Source: Bradyrhizobium sp. U87765 SZCCT0048
Lineage (GTDB): Bacteria; Pseudomonadota; Alphaproteobacteria; Rhizobiales; Xanthobacteraceae
NCBI RefSeq assembly: GCF_018131225.1
Contig: NZ_JAFCMM010000001.1
Location: 1,984,001 to 2,048,000, forward strand
Direction: 5' to 3'
Length of the DNA: 64,000 nucleotides
Position numbers and translations under genes: made by a program. The notes beneath the pieces were generated by a model. That model made no database searches, was not told the origin of the DNA, and was given only the letters and a program-made list of their open reading frames with translations. Positions 44,668-53,684 of the stretch are shown here, piece by piece (the first letter of the stretch is position 1; each line of letters begins with the position of its first letter).

Positions 44668-45003
44668 CTATCGCCGGCGCGCCGCCCACACACCGAGCAG
44701 GAAAGCCGCGCCCGTCGCCACAAACGGGTTGGCGCGGATCATCGCGGCAAGCGAATTCGCGACCGGCTGACGCCGCACCACATGCAGGGCATGCACCAGT
44801 CGCTGCCCCGCCTCGGCGAGCTGCTCGGTCGCCTGTGCGGTTGCGAACTGAACATCGGTGACGCCATCCAGCACCCGTTCGATCAGCGGCGGCGTCTGTC
44901 CCGGGCCTTCTGCCATTGCGTGCTCCTCCTGCGGGCGGTCCTGCACCGCAGCCTCGCGCCATCCGCCATGATCGATATCAGCCTCTGTCTTGCGATCGGC
45001 CAT
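44668..45003 (-). CDS. Small membrane-anchored protein resembling DUF883/YqjD
   Basis: 111 residues from the ATG at 45003 with TGGAGGATG upstream; a later ATG (MAEGPGQTPP, about residue 30) is possible. The N-terminus is polar and acidic. The middle is a helix with QFATAQATEQLAEAGQRLVHAL. The C-terminus NPFVATGAAFLLGVWAARRR is the short membrane anchor with basic tail typical of ElaB/YqjD/YgaM-type proteins, which attach to the inner membrane and bind ribosomes in stationary phase. The GGAAC-type promoter immediately upstream fits a stress role. Family call is moderate. Confidence 0.6.
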   Translation of the reverse strand: MADRKTEADIDHGGWREAAVQDRPQEEHAMAEGPGQTPPLIERVLDGVTDVQFATAQATEQLAEAGQRLVHALHVVRRQPVANSLAAMIRANPFVATGAAFLLGVWAARRR

Positions 45004-45032
45004 CGCGCATCCTCCATCAGGGATGCAGGACA

Positions 45033-45057
45033 AACCACCGCCGGACGTTCCTGTTCC
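45033..45057 (-). promoter_or_regulatory. Candidate EcfG promoter of the DUF883-like gene
   Basis: On the minus strand GGAAC (45057-45053), 16 bp, then GGTT (45036-45033), about 30 bp before the start codon. The elements and spacing equal those at 17535 before the PRC-barrel gene. Close to the EcfG consensus GGAAC-N16/17-CGTT. Confidence 0.5.
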
Positions 45058-45149
45058 GCTGCCCCAGCAGCAACACCGGATCAGACGGCATGCGCGCACA
45101 AAAGGCGCAGATCGCGATGGATGATCGTGCAGCGGTCACGCCCCGAGCG

Positions 45150-45824
45150 TCAGCGCCGACCACCGACCTCGTCGATATGGCTGAGCATGTCGGCGGGATC
45201 GTCGTAGACACGCACCGCGCCGGACTGTCGCAGTTCGGCGTCGCCATAGCCGCCACTCAGCAGGCCGACGCCGAGGGCACGGCAGCGCACCGCCGCGAGC
45301 ATGTCCCAGATGCTGTCGCCGACGACGACGCAGGTTTCGATCGGAACCTGCAGCCGGTCCGCCGCGGCGAGAAACAGGTCGGGGTCAGGCTTGGCATATT
45401 GAACCTGGTCCCGCGTCACGATCACCCTCTGGTGCGGATCGACGCCGAGCGCGGCGAGATTGAGCGCCGCGGTCTCCATCCGGCCGCTGGTGGCAATGGC
45501 CCATTTGATGCCGTGATCGGTCAGCCACTGCAGCAGTTCACGCGCGCCGGGGAGCGGCCGCACGGTGTGGCCATGCCGGTTATAGGCTTCGGCGTGGCGA
45601 GCACGCAGCCGTGCGATCCTGTCGGGGCTGATCTCGCCGCCGGTCTCGCGCAGCAACTGGTTGGTGAACAGCCCGCCGCTCATGCCCACCTTGCGGTGGA
45701 TCCGCCACACCGAGAGCTCGATGCCCTCCTGGTCGAGGGCGTCCTTCCAGGCGAGAACATGCTGATAGACGCTATCGACCAGCGTGCCGTCGAGATCGAA
45801 CAGGAACGACGTCTCGATGCGCAT
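45150..45824 (-). CDS. HAD-superfamily phosphatase (beta-phosphoglucomutase/PGP-like)
   Basis: 224 residues from the ATG at 45824, with AAAAGGAGTG upstream. Motif I is FLFDLDGTLVDS (nucleophile Asp near residue 9). A helical C1 cap follows (QHVLAWKDALDQEGIE). Motif II Thr/Ser is in WAIATSG, motif III Lys in YAKPDPDLFLAA and motif IV in VVGDSIWDML. These are monomeric phosphatases or phosphomutases acting on small phosphorylated metabolites; the substrate is not evident. Confidence 0.87.
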   Translation of the reverse strand: MRIETSFLFDLDGTLVDSVYQHVLAWKDALDQEGIELSVWRIHRKVGMSGGLFTNQLLRETGGEISPDRIARLRARHAEAYNRHGHTVRPLPGARELLQWLTDHGIKWAIATSGRMETAALNLAALGVDPHQRVIVTRDQVQYAKPDPDLFLAAADRLQVPIETCVVVGDSIWDMLAAVRCRALGVGLLSGGYGDAELRQSGAVRVYDDPADMLSHIDEVGGRR

Positions 45825-46155
45825 GCTGCACTCCTTTTCACTTCGCCCGCCGGTCGATGCCTGCGTGCGGCCGGGCAGCGCGATAGCGCAGCTGACCACA
45901 GCCACGGCCACCGCGCCACACCGGTCCACGCCTCGGCGGACCGAGACCCACGCGCCAGCAGGGTCCGCTGCCGAGATCCGCGCAGCCGATAAGGGTCGCG
46001 TTCGTCAGGATCCTGGCAATCTTTCGGCCCTAGGGTCCACCCGCCCTCCACGAGTTCCCGCGAATCCGGGGAACCGCGAGAGCGCCTCGAGTTCCGGCGT
46101 ATTCCCCATCACGCCCGCCGCGGCGGCGTCATGACACAGCAGGCTGACCATTCCC
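45825..46155. other. Intergenic region between divergent HAD and transglycosylase genes
   Basis: 331 bp of GC-rich DNA. A GGAAC box occurs at 46070-46074 but its -10 partner is poor (AGTT after 15 bp), so I do not call a promoter. No gene or repeat was found. Confidence 0.45.
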
Positions 46156-46995
46156 GTGCCCCCTTCGCTCGCCGCCAAATCCACTGATCGCAGAGAGCGC
46201 GGCCAGCCGGGCCGGGCCACAACCTCCGGTCATGTCCTCGGCGGGGCACGTGCGCGCTGGATCCGCCACAAGCTGTCCCTGACGCCGATGGCGGTGCGCA
46301 TCGCCGCGGCCATCGCGATGCTGCTGGTCCTGGCCCCCCTTGTGAACATCATCTATCAGGTGGTCCGCAAGCCGACCGAACTGTTCTTCTTTGTGGGATC
46401 GGCCCTCGACAAGGAGCCGCCGGAAACCTGGCGGTTGTACGGAGCCCGTTTCCGCACCTATTCCACAGACAACGTCACTGCGGAACTGCTGGCGGCGCTG
46501 GCGCAAACCGAGAGCACCGGCAGCCCGGTGGCGCGCACCTATTGGCGCTGGCGAGCGACCTGGAATCCGCTTGCGATCTACAAACCTGCTTCGAGCGCCG
46601 TCGGCCTGTATCAAATGACCGACCCGGCTTTCGCCGAGGCCAGCCGCTATTGCATCCGCCATCATACCGTCGTCGCCGCGGACTGCTGGTTCTCCCGTCT
46701 CTACATCCGCGCGTTGCCGAGTCACGCCACCGAGCTTGCGGCGGTGTATCTCGATCGCAATGTCGCAGGCGTGCTCGCCTCCATGCCGGGCAGCACGGCA
46801 ACCCAGCAGCAGAAGCAGGATCTCGCCGCGCTCATCCATCTTTGCGGCGCCGGTCCCGCCCGCGCCTTCATGCGCCGCGGCTTTCAGCCCGCGGCCGGAG
46901 AGCGGTGCGGCGATCACCTGGTCAGCGGCTATCTTGCCAGGGTCAACGGCATGAAACGGCAGTTTTCGAGGCTCGCAGCGAACGACAAAAGCTAG
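46156..46995 (+). CDS. Membrane-anchored lytic transglycosylase (SLT domain)
   Basis: 279 residues from a GTG at 46156; an ATG at 46288 just before the membrane helix is an alternative start. One membrane helix (about 46-66, RIAAAIAMLLVLAPLVNIIY) anchors a periplasmic domain. The SLT-type goose-lysozyme fold shows the catalytic Glu in LAQTESTGSP (about 117) and AVGLYQMTDPAFAEA (about 155-169). It would cleave peptidoglycan between MurNAc and GlcNAc with anhydro-ring formation. Overall size and anchoring resemble single-gene cell-wall remodelling enzymes; no secretion-system genes are near. Confidence 0.82.
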   Translation: MPPSLAAKSTDRRERGQPGRATTSGHVLGGARARWIRHKLSLTPMAVRIAAAIAMLLVLAPLVNIIYQVVRKPTELFFFVGSALDKEPPETWRLYGARFRTYSTDNVTAELLAALAQTESTGSPVARTYWRWRATWNPLAIYKPASSAVGLYQMTDPAFAEASRYCIRHHTVVAADCWFSRLYIRALPSHATELAAVYLDRNVAGVLASMPGSTATQQQKQDLAALIHLCGAGPARAFMRRGFQPAAGERCGDHLVSGYLARVNGMKRQFSRLAANDKS

Positions 46996-47237
46996 CCTTC
47001 AAGGAAGAGAAGCTACTGCACTGCCCGACCAGCGCTCGATGGCCCCGTGGCCGCACTCAATGCGATCATCATGGATGATCTCCGTGCGTATATTCTGGGA
47101 CTGCTTGCAGGATTTACTTAAATTACACCATCATTCGGAGGAACCCGAGATCGGCTCCACCATCACTCCAAAGTTACCGCGCTCTGTGCTAACGAATGGA
47201 CTCTGTAGTTGCACGTTGGCGTTCTCGTCGGTGACCG

Positions 47238-49787
47238 ATGGCTGCTCGCAGATTGTCGCAAGGGCAAGCCTCCACGCGGATAGCGCGGCGTCGCTGGCAT
47301 GAAGAACGGTCGCTGCGGTGCGCCATCCGGTTGGCCCGGATGGGCTACTGGGAGGCGGACAGCGCCGACGCCACCGATTTCTGGATCTCACCCGAACTCG
47401 CTGCCTTCTACGAATTAGAGACAGACGACGGCTTCATCGCCATCGCCAAGGTGCGCGAGCGTTACCTGTCCGAGAGTCGCAAAATTCTGGAGGCGCACTA
47501 CGCAGCCTGCTGGGCCGGCCAGCCCTATGCGGTGCAGACGAAGCTGCGCAAGCCCGACGGCACCCTGCTCGACTGCGTCGTGCATGGCGAGCCGGAATTC
47601 GACGTGCATGGCGAGGTCCGGCGCGTCTCCGGCATTGTGCGCGACATCACGCAGGAGACCTCCGCGCTGCGGCGCCTCGCGGACAGCGAGCAACGGCTCG
47701 CCGATTTTGTCAGCACCGCCTCGGACTGGTGCTGGGAGAGCGACGCCGACCATCGGCTGCTGCCCTACCCCAAGTCGCTCGCTGGAAATGCGGCCTTCCA
47801 GACCGTGGCCGCCGGCAGAAAGGCACGCTGGGAGCTGGCTTACGCGCCGGAGGACGAGGCAGCCATGGCGCGGCACCGCGCCGATATGGAGGCCCATCGC
47901 CCTTTTCGCGACTTCACCTATACGCTGATCGGCGAAGACGGGTCGCGCGTCAGCATCTGCACCAGCGGCAAGCCCATCTTCGCCGAAGATGGCTGCTTTC
48001 TCGGCTATCGCGGCACATCCAGCGACATCACCCAGCTTGAGGCGGCCAGGGCGCTGCTCGACCAGCGCACGCGCGCCCTGGAAGAAGCGCATCGGCTCGG
48101 CAAGATCGGCACCTGGAGCTACCGGCTGGACCGCGGCCGCGCAGTCTGGGCGACCGAGCTCTACCAGCTTCTCGGCTTTGAGCCCGACAGGTTCGAGCCG
48201 ACCTATCAGAACATCAGGCCCTATTTCCTGGATGGTGAAGCCGATCGCTTCCGGGACATGCAGAACCGGGTGCTGCGCACATGCAGGACCGAAGCCACCG
48301 ACCTGCGGATGCGGCATGCGGACGGCACGGTCCGCGATCTTGCGGTGATCTGCAAGGCGGAGATCGCGCATGACAAGGTCATCGGCATCATCGGCACCGT
48401 GCAGGACGTCACCGAACGCAAGGAAGCCGAGCGCCAGCTCGAGCAGCTCGCCTACAGCGATCCACTGACCGGCCTTGCCAACCGTGCGCTGTTCAAGCGT
48501 CAGCTGGCGAGCATGATCGAAAGCTGCGCTCGCGACGGCCAGAGCGGCGCACTGCTGCTCATCGACCTCGACCGCTTCAAGGAGGTCAACGATTCTCTCG
48601 GCCATGCCGCCGGTGACGAATTGCTGATCCATGTTGCGGCTGTGCTACGGCAGGAGTTGGGGCCGAGCCCCTTCATCGCCCGGCTCGGCGGCGACGAATT
48701 CGCCGTGCTGGCGGAGGAACGCGGCATGTCCCATGTCGCGCTGGCCGGGCTTGCCGATCGGCTCATCGCAAGGCTGTCCGGCCCGGTCAATCTCGCCGAG
48801 GGCGAGGCCTTTGTCGGCGCCACCATCGGCATCGCCCGCCTGCCGGAGCATGGCGCGACGACAGAGAGCGCCGTACGCAATGCGGACCTCGCGCTCTACA
48901 TGGCCAAGGAGGCCGGGCGCGGCCGGGCGCAACTGTTTGATCCGGTCTACGCCCAGGCGGCCGATCAAAGGCTCGATCTTGGCCGCCATCTGCGCCATGC
49001 CGTGGAGACGGGCGCCCTCAAGGCCCATTACCAGCCGCAGGTGGACCTGAGGAGCGGCCGTGTCACCGGCTTCGAGGCGCTGCTGCGCTGGACCCATCCC
49101 GAGCGCGGGCCGATCTCGCCAGCGGAGTTCATCCCCATCGCCGAAAGCTCGGGGCTCATCGTCGATCTCGGCCTGTGGGTGCTGCGCGAGGCCTGCCGGC
49201 AAGGCCGCGCCTGGCTCGATGCCGGCTTGCCGGCCCGCTCGGTCTCGGTCAACGTCTCGCCGGCGCAGATCTGGAACGGAGATTTCGAGACGGCGGTTTC
49301 TGCCGTGCTGGCGGAGACCGGCTTTCCCGCGCATTTGCTGTGTCTGGAGCTGACCGAAAGCCTGTTCGTGGATCATACCGAACAGCGGATCAGCCGCACC
49401 CTCACGTCCCTGTCCGGCCTGGGCGTGCGGCTGGCGCTGGACGACTTTGGCTCAGGCTATTCCTCGCTCGGCTATCTGACGCGCCTGCCCTTCGACCTGC
49501 TGAAGGTGGACCGGGCTTTTGTGGACGGCGTCTCCAGCGCTCCGGAGAAGCGCAAACTGCTCGGCGGCATCATCGCCTTGTCGCACGGGCTCGGCATGAC
49601 GGTCGTGGCGGAAGGGGCCGAGCTGCAGGCCGAAGTCGACGTGCTTCGTAGTCTCAAGTGCGACCTCGTGCAGGGGTTCGTCTTTTCTCCACCCATCGTC
49701 TCCGAGCAGGCGCCACTGGTCGCTATCGGTATCGAGCACGAAGCGGGGCGAAGCCAGCAAAGGCGAAATCGCGTCCTCGCGCAGTAG
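47238..49787 (+). CDS. PAS-containing GGDEF-EAL cyclic-di-GMP protein
   Basis: 849 residues. Three PAS/PAC units (about 28-140, 150-265 and 280-400) precede GGDEF and EAL domains. The cyclase active site RLGGDEF (about 482-488) is intact. The phosphodiesterase shows FEALLRW (about 612), ELTES, DDFGSGYSSLGYL and KVDRAFV, all key residues present. There is no membrane helix, so it is a soluble protein sensing a ligand, redox state or light through PAS. Net activity, synthesis or breakdown of c-di-GMP, cannot be told. The start ATG lacks a good ribosome site and may be elsewhere. Confidence 0.92.
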   Translation: MAARRLSQGQASTRIARRRWHEERSLRCAIRLARMGYWEADSADATDFWISPELAAFYELETDDGFIAIAKVRERYLSESRKILEAHYAACWAGQPYAVQTKLRKPDGTLLDCVVHGEPEFDVHGEVRRVSGIVRDITQETSALRRLADSEQRLADFVSTASDWCWESDADHRLLPYPKSLAGNAAFQTVAAGRKARWELAYAPEDEAAMARHRADMEAHRPFRDFTYTLIGEDGSRVSICTSGKPIFAEDGCFLGYRGTSSDITQLEAARALLDQRTRALEEAHRLGKIGTWSYRLDRGRAVWATELYQLLGFEPDRFEPTYQNIRPYFLDGEADRFRDMQNRVLRTCRTEATDLRMRHADGTVRDLAVICKAEIAHDKVIGIIGTVQDVTERKEAERQLEQLAYSDPLTGLANRALFKRQLASMIESCARDGQSGALLLIDLDRFKEVNDSLGHAAGDELLIHVAAVLRQELGPSPFIARLGGDEFAVLAEERGMSHVALAGLADRLIARLSGPVNLAEGEAFVGATIGIARLPEHGATTESAVRNADLALYMAKEAGRGRAQLFDPVYAQAADQRLDLGRHLRHAVETGALKAHYQPQVDLRSGRVTGFEALLRWTHPERGPISPAEFIPIAESSGLIVDLGLWVLREACRQGRAWLDAGLPARSVSVNVSPAQIWNGDFETAVSAVLAETGFPAHLLCLELTESLFVDHTEQRISRTLTSLSGLGVRLALDDFGSGYSSLGYLTRLPFDLLKVDRAFVDGVSSAPEKRKLLGGIIALSHGLGMTVVAEGAELQAEVDVLRSLKCDLVQGFVFSPPIVSEQAPLVAIGIEHEAGRSQQRRNRVLAQ

Positions 49788-49993
49788 CATCTGCTCGAGC
49801 TGCCGCCGGTTTGGTGAATGCTCAATCAAGCTGATCCCATATCGCACTGGAGCAAGACCGGTTTCGTTGTCGAGCCGAACCGCGAGCGGCATCGCCGTTG
49901 GGGCAGCGGGTAAATGACAATGAGTGAACACCGCTATCGAGCCGACCCCTCTTAGCAAAAGATCGTGATATATCAGCAGTTAATGGATGGAGA

Positions 49994-50023
49994 TTGACAC
50001 GCTTCGCATCAGAGGCATTTTAT
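49994..50023 (+). promoter_or_regulatory. Sigma-70-type promoter of the TetR gene
   Basis: A perfect -35 TTGACA (49994-49999) and a -10 TTTTAT (50018-50023) with 18-bp spacing, 67 bp before the TetR start. A 10-bp palindrome, TGATATATCA (49966-49975), sits 18 bp upstream of the -35 and could be an autoregulatory site. The 303-bp region has no gene. Confidence 0.55.
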
Positions 50024-50090
50024 AGTTGCAAACGCAGGCCAAGGTGATTTTCGGCGCCAGACAACGTAGATCGGAAGGACAACGGCAGTT

Positions 50091-50843
50091 ATGGCACGAA
50101 AAGAGGCGAGCGATACCAGCGCAACAGAGCAGTTCGATCGAGACAGCGGCCCGAGACCCCGTGATACGACGAACCCACGCAAGGAGCTGGTTCGCGAGCA
50201 GCTGATCGACATTGCCGCAGAGCTCTTCGACAGCAGGGGCTATGCCCAGACCGGCATCAATGAAATCGCACAGGCTCTGGGTCTGGGCCGATCGGCGGTC
50301 TATCACTACTTTCGCAACAAGGAAGAAATTCTCGCCGCACTGGTCGAGTCCGAGGCGCTGACGCCGTCGCATCGGCTGCAGCAGCTGATGGCCGAGCCGG
50401 GCCTCTCGCCATCCGAACGCCTGCGCCGCGCCGTCGTCGACGGGATTGTCCGGCGGCTCTCCTCCGGCTCGCGCTTCATTCTCATTTCACGCCTGGAGAT
50501 GCAGATCCCGGAAGCGCTGGGGCCCCTCTACAATCAGGGCCGGCGCGATATCTTTGAATTCTATGTCCGCTGCATAACCGACGGCATCGCCAGCGGTGAA
50601 TTCCGCAACGTCGATCCCAAGATCTCGGCGTTTGCCGTCATCGGCATGGCGAACTGGACGTCGCGCTGGTACTCCCCCGCCGGCTCCAAAACGCCGATGG
50701 AGATCGGCGAGATGATCGCGGATCTTGCACTGGCGAGCCTGCGCAAGCACGACAGCGGCGGTTCACATGACCTCGGCGCGGCCCGCCAGACGATCGCTGC
50801 CTTGCGGCAACAACTCAGCGATCTGGAAAAGCTGCTGAAGTAA
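50091..50843 (+). CDS. TetR-family transcriptional regulator
   Basis: 250 residues. A polar 30-residue N-terminal extension precedes the helix-turn-helix (about 35-82: REQLIDIAAELFDSRGYAQT, INEIAQALGLGRSAVYHYFRNKEEIL). The C-terminal ligand and dimer domain ends in a coiled-coil-like RQTIAALRQQLSDLEKLLK. It is convergent with the VOC gene that ends the large catabolic cluster. TetR regulators such as KstR2 control IpdAB-type steroid genes, so this may be the cluster's repressor; that is inference from position only. Confidence 0.9.
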   Translation: MARKEASDTSATEQFDRDSGPRPRDTTNPRKELVREQLIDIAAELFDSRGYAQTGINEIAQALGLGRSAVYHYFRNKEEILAALVESEALTPSHRLQQLMAEPGLSPSERLRRAVVDGIVRRLSSGSRFILISRLEMQIPEALGPLYNQGRRDIFEFYVRCITDGIASGEFRNVDPKISAFAVIGMANWTSRWYSPAGSKTPMEIGEMIADLALASLRKHDSGGSHDLGAARQTIAALRQQLSDLEKLLK

Positions 50844-50849
50844 ACTTCC

Positions 50850-50871
50850 GCAGGCGGCTTCTGCCACCTGC
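50850..50871. terminator. Hairpin between convergent TetR and VOC genes
   Basis: GCAGGCGGC and GCCACCTGC flank TTCT: a 9-bp stem with one wobble or mismatch, between the TetR stop (50843) and the VOC stop (50886). No U-run. Confidence 0.42.
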
Positions 50872-50885
50872 GCGATCTTGCGAGT

Positions 50886-51491
50886 TCAGTCGAACGTCAC
50901 CCCCGTATGGGCGATGAACGCGCTATAGGTATCGAACCGGATGATGGGGTCCGCTCCCGTGTAATCGCGGATATGGTCGAGCACCGCCTGACGTGAACGA
51001 CGCCACATCGGCGGCACGATCTCGAGCATCGGTCCATAGAGTGCGGGTGACCGGTAGTAGACGATGGATTGTGTCGGGCCGGCGACCTTGATCTCATAGT
51101 CACGTTCGTAACCAGCGGCCTCGATGCGCCGTGTTGCCTCGTCGTAGTCATGCACCCAGAAGCCGAGATGCTGGAGGCCCTCCCGACCCGAGGCCAGAAA
51201 ATCCAGGTAGGGCGAGGATGCATTGTTGGTCTGTTCGATCAATTCGATCTGGACATCCCCCATATAGGCGAACGCCAGCCTCAGCTCCACCGAGACGCCC
51301 TGGCCGCGATGATAGGTGACGCCGACCGGCTGGCTGACGCCACGTTCCATGAAGATGAACGGGCCGACACCGAATACATCGATCCAATGCTTCATGGCGG
51401 CTTCGATATCCCGAACAACGAAGCCCAACTGGGTTGCCGGCCCGAGGATGGGCTTGAGCCCCGCCTGGATGTCGTTGCCTGCGTTCACCAT
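50886..51491 (-). CDS. VOC (glyoxalase/dioxygenase-fold) superfamily protein
   Basis: 201 residues. Two beta-alpha-beta-beta-beta modules are visible: GFVVRDIEAAMKHWIDVFGVGPF (about 23-45) and HLGFWVHDYDEATRRIEAAGYE (about 108-129). Possible metal ligands are His/Glu in LGF and in LEIVPP. Close in type to the methylmalonyl-CoA epimerase-like and glyoxalase_4 groups. It is the last gene of the cluster, 24 bp after the thiolase. An epimerase or isomerase role on a CoA ester is possible but unproven. Confidence 0.8.
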   Translation of the reverse strand: MVNAGNDIQAGLKPILGPATQLGFVVRDIEAAMKHWIDVFGVGPFIFMERGVSQPVGVTYHRGQGVSVELRLAFAYMGDVQIELIEQTNNASSPYLDFLASGREGLQHLGFWVHDYDEATRRIEAAGYERDYEIKVAGPTQSIVYYRSPALYGPMLEIVPPMWRRSRQAVLDHIRDYTGADPIIRFDTYSAFIAHTGVTFD

Positions 51492-51515
51492 CGCTCGCCT
51501 CCTGGCCTGGCCGCG

Positions 51516-52721
51516 TCAGTTAAAGATTTCGAAAAGGCCGGCCGCGCCCATCCCGCCACCGACACACATGGTGACGACGCCGTATTTCACGCCACGACGG
51601 CGCCCTTCGATCAGCAAATGCCCGCAGGTGCGCGCCCCCGTCATGCCGAATGGATGGCCGACCGCGATGGCGCCGCCATTGACATTGAGCTTCTCCGGAT
51701 CGATGCCGAGCTTGTCGCGGCAATAGATGGCTTGGCTCGCAAAGGCCTCGTTGAGTTCCCAGAGGCCGATGTCGGCGGTTTTCAGCCCGTGGGTTTGCAG
51801 AAGCTTCGGCACAGCCAGGACCGGGCCGATGCCCATCTCTTCCGGCGCACACCCCGCGACGGCCATCCCACGATAGGCGCCAAGCGGCTTGAGTCCGAGG
51901 CTTTCAGCACGCTTCCGCTCCATCAGAACCAAGGCCGCCGCACCGTCGGAGAGCTGCGAGGAATTACCGGCCGTGATGGATTCGCCGAGCTTGATGACTT
52001 CGCCGTCGGCAAAGACCGGCTTGAGCTTTGCCAGACCCGCAAGGTCCGTGTCGGCACGAAACCCCTCGTCGTGGGTCAATACGACATCCTGATAGCTCGT
52101 CTCATTGGTCGCCTTGTCGACGACCGTCTTGCGAGAGGCCATCGGCACGATCTCGTCATCGAACCGGCCGGCCTGATGCGCCGCGGCGGTACGCAATTGG
52201 CTCGCCAGCGCGAATTCGTCCTGCGCCTCCCGGCTGACGCCATACTTTCGGGCGACGATCTCCGCCGTTTCGATCATCGTCATGTACATATGACGCCATT
52301 TCTCGGTGACCGTCACGGAACGGGCGCGATAGCTGTTCTTGTGCTTGTTCTGCGTCAGGCTGATCGACTCGACGCCGCCGGCAACTACGGTGTCCATACC
52401 GTCAACGATGATCTGCTTGGCGGCGATCGACACGGCCATCAGTCCCGAGGAGCACATCCGATCGATCGTCATCCCTGCCACACTGTCCGGCAGGCCCGCA
52501 GCGGCCGCGGTCAGGCGCGCGATGTTGTAGCCTTGCGTGCCCTGCTGGGCAGAGCAGCCGAGAACCACATCGTCGACGGCATCCGCCTCGACGCCGGCCC
52601 GCTTGACCGCCTCATGAACCGCATGACCGGACAGCGCCGGCGCTTCGGTGTCGTTGAACGCGCCGCGAAAGGCCTTTCCAATCGGCGTGCGGGCAACAGA
52701 AACGATAACGGCTTCACGCAA
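51516..52721 (-). CDS. Acetyl-CoA C-acyltransferase (thiolase)
   Basis: 401 residues from a TTG at 52721 with GGAG upstream, chosen because family similarity starts exactly there ([17 protein letters not shown]). Catalytic Cys90 is in RMCSSGLMA; the His lies in [12 protein letters not shown] and the second Cys in TMCVGGGMG near the C-terminus. It cleaves a 3-ketoacyl-CoA with CoA in the last step of beta-oxidation. It belongs to the long minus-strand degradation cluster, after an SDR and a phosphotransferase gene. Confidence 0.92.
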   Translation of the reverse strand: MREAVIVSVARTPIGKAFRGAFNDTEAPALSGHAVHEAVKRAGVEADAVDDVVLGCSAQQGTQGYNIARLTAAAAGLPDSVAGMTIDRMCSSGLMAVSIAAKQIIVDGMDTVVAGGVESISLTQNKHKNSYRARSVTVTEKWRHMYMTMIETAEIVARKYGVSREAQDEFALASQLRTAAAHQAGRFDDEIVPMASRKTVVDKATNETSYQDVVLTHDEGFRADTDLAGLAKLKPVFADGEVIKLGESITAGNSSQLSDGAAALVLMERKRAESLGLKPLGAYRGMAVAGCAPEEMGIGPVLAVPKLLQTHGLKTADIGLWELNEAFASQAIYCRDKLGIDPEKLNVNGGAIAVGHPFGMTGARTCGHLLIEGRRRGVKYGVVTMCVGGGMGAAGLFEIFN

Positions 52722-52894
52722 GGGATTGCTCCGGACTTGTTGTGCTGCGGCAGGGGTCCGGAAAAAACGGGCACTCTCGCCCCTTCGAACTCTCCAGAAC
52801 CCACGGCTTTCAACGAAGGTGTTACAGGCCAGCGACGGGCAGACATCGTCTGAAAAGACTAACGCCCCCGGCTGCGGCGCGGGCCGCAATCGGG

Positions 52895-53674
52895 TCAGAC
52901 GTGATAGCCACCGTCGACATTGATCACTTCACCGGTGACGAACCCCGCGCGGCTCGACGCCAGAAATGAGACCGCCTCAGCCACGTCGATCGCCTTGCCG
53001 TTGCGACGCAGCGGCGTGTTCAAGGCGGCAGCCTGGCCATATTTCTCATCGATATAGCCGAGCCTGGTCAGTTCCGCATGCTGTCCTGCCTCGATAATGC
53101 CAAGTGCGACACCATTGGCGCGAATGCCGTAGCGGCCCTCTTCCTTCGCGACGCCCTTCATCAGCGCATACACCGCGGATTTGGGAACGACCGATAATCC
53201 ATCCGCGGCGGCGTAGCGAGACTGCGCGGCACTCTGGCAGGCGACAATCGCCCCCCTCGTCTTCCGCAGATGGGGAATCGCGTAGTGCACGACGTTGAAG
53301 AACCCGAACGCGTCCTGCATCAGATGCTTGCGCATCTGCTCGGGTTCGATCTTGCTGAGATGAATGAGCGGCACCAGGGGACCTGCCGCATAGACGACGG
53401 TATGGATACCGCCATTGGTCCCGGCAGCACTATCGATGAAGACACGCGTTGCCTCGGCATCCTCGATGTTGAGCTTGTGGATCGACGCCTTGCGCCCCTC
53501 GCCGCGCACGGCCGCAGCAGCCGCTTCGGCGTTGGCTTCATTGCTGTGGTAGGTCAGCACCACGTTGCAGCCGTCGCGCGCCAGAACCCGGCATATCTCG
53601 GCCCCAACACCGCCGCTGCCGCCGATGACAATGGCCGTCCCGTCAGATGGAAACAGACCTTGCGTCCCGCTCAC
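52895..53674 (-). CDS. SDR-family protein with atypical active site
   Basis: 259 residues from a GTG at 53674. The cofactor motif [10 protein letters not shown] (about 18-27) and NVDGG near the C-terminus are as usual. The segment that should read YxxxK is [15 protein letters not shown]: aligned on the Lys, the catalytic Tyr position holds Ser. The preceding Ser ([13 protein letters not shown]) is present, and a nearby Tyr might substitute. It is therefore either a divergent reductase or a non-catalytic binding protein. It sits 10 bp from the phosphotransferase gene in the cluster. Confidence 0.82.
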   Translation of the reverse strand: MSGTQGLFPSDGTAIVIGGSGGVGAEICRVLARDGCNVVLTYHSNEANAEAAAAAVRGEGRKASIHKLNIEDAEATRVFIDSAAGTNGGIHTVVYAAGPLVPLIHLSKIEPEQMRKHLMQDAFGFFNVVHYAIPHLRKTRGAIVACQSAAQSRYAAADGLSVVPKSAVYALMKGVAKEEGRYGIRANGVALGIIEAGQHAELTRLGYIDEKYGQAAALNTPLRRNGKAIDVAEAVSFLASSRAGFVTGEVINVDGGYHV

Positions 53675-53684
53675 AACGCCCTCC

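Noticed and set aside
46070..46093. GGAAC box before the transglycosylase gene as a third EcfG promoter
   Set aside because: The spacing to the only -10-like sequence (AGTT) is 15 bp and the -10 is poor, unlike the two sites reported.
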